Positions 12,001-23,400 of a DNA stretch of 64,000 nt are shown piece by piece. Below the pieces are notes generated by a model, which made no database searches, was not told where the DNA came from, and was given only the letters and a program-made list of their open reading frames with translations. Source of the DNA: Timema cristinae (lineage: Eukaryota; Arthropoda; Insecta; Phasmatodea; Timematidae); contig JBCFYV010000024.1 of NCBI GenBank assembly GCA_039000515.1, positions 10,842,969 to 10,906,968 of the forward strand, read 5' to 3'. The position numbers and the translations under genes are program-made. Every line of letters begins with the position of its first letter. The first letter of the stretch is position 1.

Positions 12001-13895
12001 TACTTGAGTAAGGCCTGTGCCATGATGATTTCTGAACTCTTTTTATAGTTTTAATTCTTTGGTTAGTCACTCGGCAAGGCAAAGGTCACCAAAAAACAAA
12101 TACCTAATTCAGAAAGATGTTGTAAATGCAGGTTCATGTTTGTAGGTGTAGTTACCAAGATGCAGGAATTCTTTGTTGTGTTTTTTCGAAATCGATCCTG
12201 CTAAATACGGAGTGCACTTCTTTCGAGGTCATCAATTCCCTGGTTCTGATCTTCCTTTGTGACAAACTGAAATGTACAAACATTCAAGTTTAATCAAAGG
12301 AAAGGGATGCTAATTTGTCAGTTTCAGTCGGAGACAATAGATTTTCCAGTGCATCCTGTTTAAGCCTGTGAGTTAAAAAATAATGAAGGTAATGCTTTTC
12401 TTCAAATCTTGAAACCACTCATTTAAAACTTTGTTTAAACTACACAGTAAATAGATTGATCTAATTACACAACATTTCATCATTTCCATGAGGTGTACTG
12501 TTGTGTCCAATATTTTGTTTTGATTTATTAGTTGTGTGGTATCAGAAGTATTTTAGTGTTGTAACAGAAACATTTAATGTCCCTTTTCCACAATGAAGAT
12601 ATCTAACATAATAGATAAAAAGTCAGAGTAACTCTTAGAGAAAGTATATATGTATTTATTATTCCCACACTCAGCAGAGTAAACCTGCAATCAAGTTCAA
12701 ATCTTGAAATACGAGGGAAATAAAAAAACCAAACCCTGGGGGTGGTTGTTTCAACTTTTGTATCTCAGGCCATAATAACAAAGCAATCATTTAAACTCAT
12801 TTAATTGAAAGGTAGTTAATACTTAACAACATACAAACTGGTTTACAACTACCCACCTAAACAGTAAGCTAACAAATCTAGAGTTAATCTAGAATATAAA
12901 GTTAAAGTAAACTAACCATCACAATGTAATAAATAATAAGATTTACATATTTTATCCACAGAATGCAAATTATAATAGCTATTAGAGATTACTAAAATAA
13001 AAAACAGAAAATAAATGCCTTCTGATGCAAACACCTAACTGTAGAATCAATATTTTAAAAACCAACTGGTTTGATAAACTAAAATGTTTATTCTTGTTGG
13101 CTGATATAACTTGCCTATGACTAAGGGCTACTGCCTACATCACTTCTGTGCGCACAATGATGCACCTTTGACCCAGGCAACCTCCTTTTTACTAACCTTG
13201 GGTTGATCCACCTATCTGACATACTCATTATCTCAGACTTGGTTCTCTCTTAATGTCTGATAATCTATGGGCACATCATTCTATACCCAACATCTTTACC
13301 CTGTGACTCATCTTCAACTTCGTTGTATCAAGGGACCCTCTTAATCCAAGCGGAGAATCTATTTTTAAATTCTTCAGTGGTCTATGGTCTAAGGCGCTTT
13401 ATTGCTGTAGACTAGACCATTGATGACAGGGAGATTGAGGTTGGAATTTTGGTCAGGTTTCTAAAATGGTTTTCTTGCAAATGGGGGTACACTTACTCTA
13501 AATATAACCTTCCTAATCCATAAAACCATTACCATAATTAGTACATAAGCATATAACCTGAACGGGTGGTAAGACACGATGCTAAAAAATCTCAATTAAG
13601 GGGGGAAAAAATCTTATTTGGTATTTATTTATATTTCACTCAATTTATTACATAATTTTTGCTAAAATTAGTTAGCTCGGTTTATGTTATGGTGTTATTT
13701 TTCTGATTGGTTGCAGGAAGTTGGAGAGACCAGTTCACTCAATTCTTTTTGGGTGGTGGTCCTCAATTAAAAGACCCAAACCTAGTTTACTCCGGTAATG
13801 ACAGGTACAGACTTCAAACTGAAACAATGGGTGTGGTGCATCTTGAGCTTGGGATCATTCTTCGCAATTTTCAAAAGTTTGGGGTCGTGTACTAG
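5896..13895 (+). CDS. B9D2: B9 domain-containing protein 2 (partial, first exon not seen)
   Basis: B9D2 is a small C2-like B9-domain protein of the MKS module at the ciliary transition zone, where it works with B9D1, MKS1 and tectonics as part of the ciliary gate. Exons are 5896-6021, 7408-7542 and 13717-13895, all with GT/AG borders and phase-1 junctions. Together they give about 145 residues against about 175 in vertebrates; the missing N-terminal 29 or so fit one upstream exon. Characteristic blocks are [69 protein letters not shown] and [12 protein letters not shown] near the C-terminus. These match B9D2 rather than B9D1. The last intron (6.2 kb) hosts a minus-strand transposon. The stop codon is 205 bp before the tectonic start. 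Family identity is strong; expression is unknown. Confidence 0.93.
6460..6850. repeat. Dispersed foldback repeat (copy 1)
   Basis: An imperfect inverted repeat pairs about 6660-6702 (AAAGGTGGATGGAAACATAT...) with about 6730-6773 (...TATGTTTACATCCACCTT), giving a long hairpin with a short loop. The flanking sequence (TCATTACC...GTTCAGTGGCAGC) and the block GCCATATTGTGTTTTGTATG recur in diverged form at 27110-27310, so this is a repeat family, perhaps a MITE. Confidence 0.65.
6877..7024 (-). repeat. SINE type A, 5'-truncated, minus strand
   Basis: The AAT-rich tail and the body ending CCGAACGGGTAGTAAGACGC (read on the minus strand) match the full copies at 34822 and 61003. The tRNA-like head is missing. 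Confidence 0.85.
7408..7542 (+). CDS. B9D2: B9D2 exon (third coding exon)
   Basis: The acceptor is TTCCAG and the donor is G|GTAATA. The exon encodes [35 protein letters not shown] and TWRPV, the core of the B9 domain. It enters and leaves in phase 1, matching both neighbours. Confidence 0.92.
7995..8732 (-). pseudogene. C-terminal part of transposon ORF, with internal deletion
   Basis: About 8732-8480 on the minus strand reads [18 protein letters not shown], then CYWWNESEG, a stop, and [17 protein letters not shown]. The next frame, 8462-7995, starts [15 protein letters not shown] and runs 155 residues to FYDDLPPRW. In intact relatives, as I recall them, several dozen residues separate the SDGC block from the QMEADSVH block; here they are almost adjacent. 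That points to an internal deletion as well as a frame change. Confidence 0.5.
8733..9323 (-). pseudogene. Transposon ORF fragment with KLYLEP block
   Basis: This is the longest surviving frame (196 residues) of the element. A low-complexity N-terminal half is followed by [20 protein letters not shown] and [20 protein letters not shown], then [19 protein letters not shown]. The H/C residues (HYC, CDVCCEH) could bind zinc. A charged K/E/D/R helix follows. I know the family from many insect genomes as uncharacterised, transposon-linked proteins; no enzymatic role can be proven from this text. Confidence 0.55.
9327..9623 (-). pseudogene. Transposon ORF fragment, middle
   Basis: The frame carries [20 protein letters not shown], a W-containing segment, and EEVCKK-like text ([20 protein letters not shown]). 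This resembles the Cys-containing segment that in this uncharacterised insect family precedes the KLYLEP block. It is separated from its neighbours by stops or frameshifts. Confidence 0.45.
9910..10275 (-). pseudogene. N-terminal frame of transposon ORF
   Basis: A 121-residue acidic, Ser-rich frame starts [19 protein letters not shown]. It has no recognisable domain. A further frame at 9893-9696 begins after a frame change and is rich in Lys/Arg at its end ([15 protein letters not shown]), as expected of a nuclear protein. I take both as the N-terminal part of the same decayed ORF because they share strand, order and spacing with the downstream frames. Confidence 0.45.
10290..13370. other. 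Intron DNA of B9D2 right of the nested element
   Basis: This is AT-rich DNA. The interval 11400-11660 carries the repeated TGAC(T/A)TA(A/C)GAGG motifs described with the nested element. Between 11700 and 13370 nothing is recognisable. Confidence 0.5.
13372..13590 (+). repeat. SINE type C
   Basis: The head is TCAGTGGTCTATGGTCTAAGGCGCT, followed by GATGACAGGGAGATTGAGG and a degenerate B box. The tail, CATATAACCTGAACGGGTGG TAAGACACGATGCTA, is the tail also carried by type A. It lies just upstream of the last B9D2 exon. Confidence 0.8.
13717..13895 (+). CDS. B9D2: B9D2 last exon
   Basis: The acceptor is GGTTGCAG. The exon encodes [17 protein letters not shown], a YSGNDRYRL block and the C-terminal [18 protein letters not shown], then TAG. 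It ends where vertebrate B9D2 ends, so the C-terminus looks complete. Confidence 0.93.
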
Positions 13896-14100
13896 TTCAA
13901 ATGATTTTGAATCAAGTTTAGTGTCTAAAGTTAAAAAAAATATATTACCAGTTAGAGTAAACATTATTTTATGAAACTAAACATTTATTTGAGAATTAAT
14001 TGTGAATCGATATCAAGTGAATGGATTAAATTTAAGTTATCCAAGAAAAAAAGAGTAAAACAGTAATAATTTGATAAGTGTTTATGTTGAAACATTGAGC
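13896..14100 (+). promoter_or_regulatory. B9D2-tectonic intercistronic spacer
   Basis: Only 205 bp separates the B9D2 stop from the tectonic ATG. I see no AATAAA. The one candidate polyadenylation hexamer is an ATTAAA at 14025-14030, 70 bp before the ATG. The spacer therefore is either the linker of a dicistronic mRNA or a very compact terminator plus promoter. Confidence 0.6.
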
Positions 14101-14460
14101 ATGAGTTTAATAATGGTTCTTCGCTTCACATTTATTTTACTGTGGGTCACCCATTATGTATTACTGGAAGAAAACACTTCGGTCACTGAGCAAATAACCA
14201 GTGTGACAGACATCTGCAGTAACTCTAGCAGTAATTACGAATGTGATTACATCACAACTTCAGAATCAATCTCAAGCGAAGAAGTGAACTCAACAGAGAC
14301 CTCTAATGGAACAACAGACTTGGCATTAAACACGACACTATCATCAGTGCAGACATCATCGTTTGTTCCTGAGACCACAACAGAACCTGTCTCCACAACT
14401 GCAGAAGTAACTATCGCATCACCACCAATCTCTGATGACATCTGCACCTGTGATTTAATG
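14101..14460 (+). CDS. TCTN: Tectonic exon 1 (signal peptide, Ser/Thr-rich)
   Basis: It encodes the signal peptide and about 80 residues of Ser/Thr/Asn-rich, probably glycosylated linker, ending ICTCDLM. The donor is ATG|GTAAAT and the junction is phase 0. Confidence 0.88.
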
Positions 14461-17400
14461 GTAAATTAGCTATAGGTTTAAAAAGTTTAAATTAATTCAA
14501 ATGCTAAATTGATTAAATTCATTGGATGAAGACTCACCAGAGTGATAACTAGTCACCATTTGTTAACATAAAAGAAATCTTTTCCATGAGAATTGAAAGG
14601 AGCTTTCACACCCTGACCTCACTTTAACCATTTTCATCCCTTAGTTTGTTGACCTACTTTATAAGTAAATAGAGCATATATATATGAAACTCATGCATTT
14701 GTTAAGCTATAATATGATGTAAACATAACAAAAAAGGTATTGCTACTTGTGGATAGTTTTTACCGTGATTAATGAAGCATTTTACATCCAATTTCATCAC
14801 TTTAATCTTTCTACAAATTGTCCAAATTTGAAATAGTGTATTTAAATAAAATATGTTTTTATACTAGCATTGTTTTATATTGTCCTCCAAAACGATGAAT
14901 AATACATGTTGTGCTAATCATCTTGCTATAGCTGTTCTCTTGCGACATTAACTGTTGCTGTGACAGCGACTGTTCAGTGACAGATAGACAGGTGTTCTCG
15001 AGCTGTAACGATAAGACCACAGTGCTACACGATCCAAGGGACTGCTACCAAACTCGTTTTATCTACCACAACAACACACCAATAAAGGTTGTTAAGGAAG
15101 AGAGTGGTTTATTCTGCCTTGTCGCTGTCAACTTACCAGCCAGGTTCCAGTACTCAAACAGACAGGTAAAAACAACTTTGTTTTATATGAGTTTTTATAA
15201 ATTATGCATTTAATGTGTTACTTAATATATCATGTACTGATATGAACCCGATATTCTTGAATTTACCTTGTAACATTTAGGGTTCCTATCATCAGGAGTG
15301 TGAGGGGACACGTTAATCCACCCCCTAAAAGGGGTTGGGTGGGATTAATTAATAAAAAAAAGGGTTATTTATAAAATGTGTGGAATATGGTGTATACAAC
15401 AATTTATCATCAGTCTGGATTTATAATTATATGTCTTAATAATTAGGATCTAATTAGCTTTGAGTAATTGAAAACATCATCAACGACTTACAGCGTGTGG
15501 CCGGGCCAGTTTAGTAAAGTGCCCCATCTCCCTCCGTCTTTCCACCATTCTTCCTCCTCTCTGAGCTTGTAAGTGAATACTGCTGATCTAATCATCGACG
15601 AAAATCAAAAGGTAGACCTTGGTATCACCTACAACCTGTAGGTACAGACATGAATCATTCTGCATTGGTTGAAAACCAAGTGATCTAAGAAAAGTGTCAA
15701 AACACTTGTTCTTTTCTTGGAGGGCTTGCTTTAGAGCATATAATGATTTCTTGAGTTTACAAACACGACCTAAGTTATTTGACAAACTAGGTGTTTGCTG
15801 CATGTAAATTTCCTCAGATAGAGTTCTTTGCAAAAAATGCACTCCTTACATCCATCTGATATGCATGTAAATCTTCTCGATTTATGATGGCTAACATTGT
15901 TTTCACAGTAGTCACACATGCTACAGTGGTAGAGGCCTCAATATAGTCGAAACCTTCCTTTTACCACCAGCCTCGACTTATAGCAATCCTTACTTCAATT
16001 TTCATATACCTTGATGCTGAAAACCTAGCTTTCCTATCGGGGGTTAGTGAAGTCAGTTCCCAGGTGTCATTTTCTCTTTTGCATATAGTACCCAGTTCCT
16101 TCTGGCAAATCGAGATAGTTTTTTATGATCATAGAAAATACATGTATTTCACCAGAGCTACAACAGAGTTCACCTTCATCTGATAGTGGAGACGTTTCTT
16201 CATCCATCTCTTCATCTCTAGCTTCTCCTGAAGGTAGGTTTTCTTCTGGTGGCATGGTAACTGTTTCACAAAGTAGTGGCACTCATACTGTTGGAGGTGT
16301 GGGTGTTTTGGTTCTACTCCAAGTGGCATTTTCATCAGAAAACGTCACACACTGAAACAATCTTTCTCATGGAAAGGTTCCACATCCAGTAGCCGACCAT
16401 AATCCACTTCTGGGTACAACTGTCAAGTTTCCTTTGCTGTAGCTCATTTGGTATGCACACATGCCCAACAGCCGAAAACACATAATTTTGATAAATTTAT
16501 TTGTTGACCGTGCCAAACCTCAGCAGGGGTTTTGCCGTCGAGGGTTATTGTTGGGGTCCTATTAACAATATATACTTGTGTCATCACAGCTTCTGACCAG
16601 AGAGCTTTTGAAACAGTTGTGCTTAGTAGCATGCATTCCACTTGCTTCATGATTGCTCTATTCATGCGTTCATTTACTTCATTTTGTCAAGGTGTATATC
16701 TTGTACATACAAATTGTATACCTCTGGGTTCAAAGTGTTTCCTCACCTCTGAAGATAGGTATTTACCACCATGGTCACACCTGAAGATAGGTATTTACCA
16801 CCTTGGTCACACCTGAAGATAGGTTATTTCACACCTTGATCACACCCATGAAGATAGTTACCACCTTGGTCACACCTGAAGATAGGTATTACCACCTCGG
16901 TCACACCTGAAGATAGGTATTCACCACCTTTGTCACACCTGAAGCAGCTTATTCTTTCATTAAAATGAACAATTACTAGAGCTCCATACTTCTTAAAACT
17001 CTCAAATACCGCTGACTTTTTCTTGATTGTATAAACATAGGTAAAGTTACTATAATCATCAATCAAGATACATACATATCTCTTATCATCATGTGATATA
17101 GAGCTGATCAGACCCATGACATAACTGTGGACAAGCTACAAGGAGCGCTTAGACCTTAAGTGAGTTTTCACATCAGGCAATTTAATCATTTTATCTTGGA
17201 TACAATGCTCACATGGATTAGTAAGTTTTTATATAAATCATATATATCTCACAAAGACAATTCAAACTGTATTATTAATATGCGCCATTCGTCTTTACCA
17301 GATGTGTGAAACATACGACTCGCAGGAGCGGTTGAACCGGTCCTACTAGAGCTTTACTTGAAGTATTTGGGTGATAAATATCCTACAATCAAAATGAATG

Positions 17401-20400
17401 TAACTAAAATACTATCAATGTTCGAAATTCATACATTTGTGAACAGTTTTTCTCCCTTTTAAAATCGAATAATCCAAATTGAGAAGTAAGTTTACAGATG
17501 AACATACAGACGAGACAAGTCAAAATATTTCTCCAGGTTTTTATAAGTTAGTAATTAGGAAGCGACATCAGATTTCCAACAAACAGTAGATGAGATACAT
17601 TACTATCCTGACATGTGGGGAAATGCCAGGCCTCACTGTGGTTCGATTCCACGTTAACTGTAGGTCCTTCATTTCATCTCTCAATCACCCTACATTACAA
17701 TTAGTAAGTGATATAAGCTGAATGAGTATGTAAAGCGGTGAATAAAATAATAACTATCCTGACATTTAGTTTTAAATGAAAATTACTTGAATTTTAACTA
17801 AGTTTATTATTACTGTATTTGTCATAGCTATTATTTTTTATTTTAGCAATTGTTTTCAATATTGTAAACTTACAGTAAAAAATGAAAAGGGGTTGAGGGG
17901 CAGAAAAAAAGTTGTTGTTAACAGAAAATGCCACTAAATTACATTTTGACATACTTGGATGCAACTGCTACAAGTTTATCATACTTGAGAATTTGTACTA
18001 CACCATCTTCAAAAATTACCTTGCATTTGTTTGGATTGGTTGTCTGACTGATAAGAGTTGTGCTGTAGACCAGGTTAGTAGATTACTACCCAGCTTGATC
18101 ACATTGATTTACCGTCTATCTCAAAAGACGTACAGATATCCACAACTTCTCTTACCTTGAAATTTCATTGATTTTTGAACTTGATAATCACAGGACCAGG
18201 GAGAGAATGAATATTAGCCAGAATAGGACAATAAGTAGCACAGATCATAGTTCTGTTCGCGCCGCCTGCAACAAGCAGTCTGTACTCTCCTGCTCTTTGG
18301 GTTCGACTCACGGGAGAATGTCCACTCCAGGCTGTTCGCGTCGTCACAGCTGTAACCGTGGCAGGAAAAGCGGTCTTTCCACTTCCATCTCTCGAGTGGG
18401 AGTGAGGGTGGCAGGAAAAAGCGGTCTTTTCACTTCCATCTCTCAAGTGGCAGGTTTGAAACTGGAGAAGAAGAAGAATATAATTGACTTCAACCTAAAA
18501 ACTTGAATTCATTTAACAAAATTGACTAATTTTGAGTTGACTACAAGGAAATGTTTGCACACATTGTGTCAGACTGTGAAATAAATGTGGCCGTGAATTA
18601 ATTATCCAATTCGGCCACTTTTATTATAGAAGGTACGAAATAAATGATTTACATCAGTAAATATGTACTTACTCCTGACACCCAATCTACCTTAAATTAT
18701 TGTCAATGAATCTTTCCACCTACACTTGGTCTTCAGAGTGTCTGTTTCTTCTCCCTTAAAAAATTATAAGCATAATGAATGTTTTAGATCCACTTGGTTG
18801 TAAATATTTTTCACAACTATTTTTTAAATACGTGTTATCAAACATAACCTGTTTTTTACCTAATTGTGGTCACAAAAAGGAGTGTATTGAACATTTGATT
18901 AAAAAAAAAGAGGGGGGGGGGACCTTACGCAAATTGTAGACTTCAGTTGCAAGTTAAATGATAATATTAAAACCATCATTCTAAAAATAAGATTTAAAAT
19001 AGTCTCGGAAAATTACAAATAGCTTTCATCAGTGGTTGCAAGATCTAATTAGCTACTCTGTTTACACAAAGGGTGGGTGAAGGGTAAGTTTTCAAAGATA
19101 AATATTTAAAAATATAGGCCTACTCCCAGCTATTGTCTAACCATTTTGAAGCATTCTTGCTTACATCAATAGAAATTAGAAACTGATATTTCAAGGGAAC
19201 TGAATAAAGACATAACCATCATTAATATTTGTTTATCAAATGATCAAGAACAAAGTTTGCTTCCGCCATCTTTAAACAGAGAACTGAAATGAGTAAAAAG
19301 GTGTGTTTGCGTTGCCTCGGAGGTAAGGGCTGGTTCCATATGATCCACACTTACCCCCACTGTAACTTTTAGTAACTCCATCTCAGTTGTGTGAACTTTC
19401 TCAAAACAAAAGGGACATGGTGATTGTCATACTGAACTCTGCTTCTTCAACTTTGGTAACTTGAGCTTTCTTTTAATTTCCCCTCACTTTGTTTTTTATT
19501 AAGTTTTCAGCTTTTTGAGGTCACATGCCCAAATTTTCTAAAAAAATTTACGCCAAGTTGATCTTGAGTAATGTTTTGAATAGGTCTAGTTTGATGATAA
19601 ACAGACTAATCCTGTTTCTTCTAGCCCTGTGTAGCCGCCTGATTCACTTGGATCATAAAGGAATGTGAGGTTATGACTCCTGCTGCTATACAATCTGAAA
19701 ACTGTTTCTATTCCTCATCCAATAATCTCTTTTTTTACAAAGTTCAATGCCTTTTTTCAGCCAAAGCCTCGAGAGCAGTAACGACTACATTGAATTTGTT
19801 TGGCATCATGATTAAAATATGGCAGACATTATCTAATTTCTCTCATGTAGCGCCTGTTAACCGTAATTCACAAATAACTTCATCAAATTGATTAATATGT
19901 ACCGCCGGAGTTTCACTTGTGGGGTCGAATTTCATCATTCAAACACTTTTTCATAGAATAATTAGTTAACTATACCTTTTCTTGCATAGGTGTTATACTA
20001 TGCATAACAATGTAAATTTAAGTACTGAATATAATTTACATAATCCTATATTCCAAACATAATTAATATATTTTGTCTTGAAATGATAAATTAAGTTTTC
20101 ATAAAATGAAATATATATTTTATTTCAGTTTTTTTTCCCACCCACATGGAAATTGCAACAGAAGGTTAAAAAAATAAACATAAATGTGTATTTTAACTTT
20201 GAATTTTGTTGTTGTTTACAAAGCTTCATAATGGTCAAATCCAGAATCTTACTCTCAAATCGAAGTCGTAATGAATGAATATTCAAAGTGAAGTCGAAGT
20301 CTTTGAAGCTTTGCACACCCCTAATTCAGGGTAAATGAAGTGTACATAACTATTTCAATATGGAAAGAGCAAAAAATGAGGGAACAATCCAATGCACAAA

Positions 20401-23400
20401 TTTATCTTGCTCTTTTATTCTGGCTTCTGTGACACAATTAAATACAAAGTTTTTATATTTTTACAATATTGTCTTAATAAAATAAATAAGAAAAACCACC
20501 AAGCAATACCATTTTGAATTAGCGGAAAAAGTTTTTTTTAAAGGCATTCCCAACAACTGAGTTTTATGATTTTATGACAACTGTTCCAATTTTATTTGCA
20601 AGCATTTCCCAAACTTATATTATTGGTTCATTCAAGTCTTGTCATTTTCTTCTAAGTCCTAGGAAGTTGTATAAAATCTTTTATCTTTGTATATAAGTTA
20701 AATTAGAAGGAGCATAGAGTCAAGGAGTGATTCAAGTCTAAGTTAAATTTAACTATCCCATAAAAGCACAGCATTCCAGTTTTAGACATGTATTAATTTG
20801 CATGGAATCTTTTGTTTTGTGAACGTGTCAAAAAGTTTGAATAATATGTCAAGTTGTACAAAAAGAAGGTACTGGTACTGAGCCCAGTTTGAGCACCTGT
20901 TGGACCTACCTCACTATGTGTTATATTCTCTTCTGCTAAAGAAGTGACCTGATGTGACCTGGAAATTACTATGATGTGTTTTAAATTGACCTTTTGAACA
21001 TACATTTGTATGATAAGAGTGTAGACATTTGGTACTATTTTTAAATTTGTATACATGTTACCATTATATAACTGTTGATGTCAAAAGGTAAATCATTAAT
21101 AAATAAACTCTTGTTTTAAAAATTGATAGCCTATATGAATGGGGAATTTTTGTGATTAAGGAATTATTATTTTACTTTTTAAATTAATATAATTTATACA
21201 TGGACTAAATAAAGATATACCTTTGAATATGGTAAAATTACTACTTCATAGGTTATTATATTATAACGAAAAATTGATAAAAATAATCTAATAAGAGTAA
21301 ATTGAATGAAAAAAGTTCACCTAAAGAAAGAAGAAAAATGTGAGAGAAATCTAATGCACCTGTTTTATTATCACATACAAAATTAACTTTTAGTCATGGT
21401 CAACAATCTCATGACCGATTCAATTATACAATGAGGTTATAAAATAAATCCATGTTAGAACAAAAACAATAAAAAAGTATCGTACACAGTAAGGCCAACT
21501 GACCAACACAAAATAAACACTCAGCTGGGATAGGCCTACTATACAACTTATTAAACATGCCTTTTTTTTTTTTTAAATACAATTCACTAAGTCAAGGCGT
21601 TTTGGTGGGTGGACAATTCTACCAGACCTTGTAACAATATTCGGCAGACTAGTTCCAAGAGGACGTTTAGGAGACTGAGAAGTTGAGGCTTTATGTCTTC
21701 TGGCATGTTATTAGGGAGGATGGTGGTGTTACCTTTAATCCTTCAAGTTCACCCATATCATCACCAAAGCGCCTCACCCTATCATGATCTTCACAGGAAA
21801 TGTCTATTACCAGAGTGCCGAGGCCTAATATGAATTGAATCTCGTCTATAAAGTTTTACTTTTATACCACCAGATAAGATCTGTTTTCAATATCTTAACC
21901 ACACTACCTTCTTCCCAAATTCGCAGTTTGTTGTTCCAAATAAAGACATACTGCTCAGGGCTAAAAAATTGCTCATGGAATCGAGCAGTTTTGTCATAAT
22001 GTAATGATTGCCCTACTTTCGCAGTCACTGCATCATCACTAATTATTTCTGGCTTCAAGCGGCAATCCTGTACAGGCAGTCTAGAATTGAGGGTGCGACT
22101 TTGAAGAAGCTGAGCAGGTGAGTATGGGAGCCCTGCCACTGGGCTATTTCTATAATCCAAAAGAAAAAGTGGAAAGTCTCCACAGTCATATTGCGCCTTT
22201 TTTAACATCAATTTGACAATTCCAACCGCTTTCTCAGCCAAACCATTGCTGCGGGGATAGTGAGGACTGGAGGTTACTAATTCAATATTCCATGATTGAG
22301 CAAATACTTTGAATTCATATGAGTCAAAAGGTTGGTTGTCAGACATGAATTGTTTGGGAATCCCAAAACGTGCAAAGATTGGTTTGTGCTTACTTATAGC
22401 AGTGGAAGCAAACTTACTCGGGACCTTCTCAGCCTCAATCCACCGCGAATGGTAGTCCACAATAACTAGATAGCTGTCGCCATTATAATCCGCAAAATCA
22501 GCAGCAATTTTAACAAAGGGTAGATCAGGGATGTCATGAGGTTGCAGCGGGTCCTTTATTTTAGACCGTTGAAATCGATTACATGTTGGGCACGCAAGTA
22601 TAAAATTTTTCAAATCAGAATTGATTCCTGGCCAATAGAAGCTGCGAGATGCTTGAGCCTTGACTTTTTCAAAACTGAGATGAGTTGTATGAAGGATCTC
22701 AAGGGTGAAGCGCCTTAGTTTAAATGGAACTAATAGACGCTCGTCATAGTAAAGAAGCCCATCATGGAATGTGATGTCTTTTCTGAGGGAAAAATAGTGA
22801 TTCAGCTCTGAGCAATCTGAAGACAATGACTTAGGCTAGCCTTTAATGTAATAATTAAATACTTTGCTCAAAACAGAGTCCACAACTGTATTTTTCTTGT
22901 ACTTTGCAAGTAAGGATGGTTGAACATCGGAGGTTATACCTATAACATGTACTATGTCATACATACTTTCATCTACAGATGAAGGAATAATTTTACAATT
23001 TCGGGATAACAAATCCGCTATATGCATGTATTTGCCTGCTAAATACTTGAGTGTGAATGAATAGGGCAATAGTTTCAGCCTAAGGCGGTGGAGGCGATTA
23101 TTGGTAATTTTATCAATGGCTTTTACAATGATGGAAGTGAGTGGCTGATGATTTGAATGAACAGTTACATCTTCGTGACCATAGACGAAGTTATGGAACC
23201 TTTTGAATGCAAACGAGACAGCAAGCAACTCTTTTTCCACCTGTGCATAATTTTGTTCAATGGCGGTAAGCGATCGTGAAGCATATAAAATGGGCTTGCC
23301 ATCTTGCATTAAGGTGGCACCAAGGGCATATTGACTACTGTCAGCCTGTACGTTGATGGGTTTGAAGGGGTCAAAAGGAGTCAACAAGGCATGTTGTGCT

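Larger units (their letters stand above)
15588..19950 (-). mobile_element. Decayed Ty1/copia-like retrotransposon
   Basis: Minus-strand fragments appear in the normal order for a copia element: a Gag-like piece (19920-19740), integrase (17117-16444) and reverse transcriptase (15842-15588). All are broken by stops and frame changes. I did not find LTRs. It lies in tectonic intron 2. Confidence 0.75.

Noticed and set aside
13707..13716. Met start at the beginning of the last B9D2 frame
   Set aside because: Those bases are intron sequence before the acceptor AG at 13715-13716; the exon starts at 13717.
14071..14100. Upstream start of tectonic at 14071
   Set aside because: The codon there is TTG; the first in-frame ATG is at 14101 and it begins a proper signal peptide.
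14247..14447. Minus-strand 66-residue frame (MQMSSEIGGDAIV...)
   Set aside because: It is the antisense shadow of the Ser/Thr-rich part of tectonic exon 1.
18168..18506. 112-residue plus-strand frame with repeated RGRKSGLSTSIS text
   Set aside because: The repeat comes from a 50-bp tandem duplication; no domain, and overlapping frames on the other strand are equally open.
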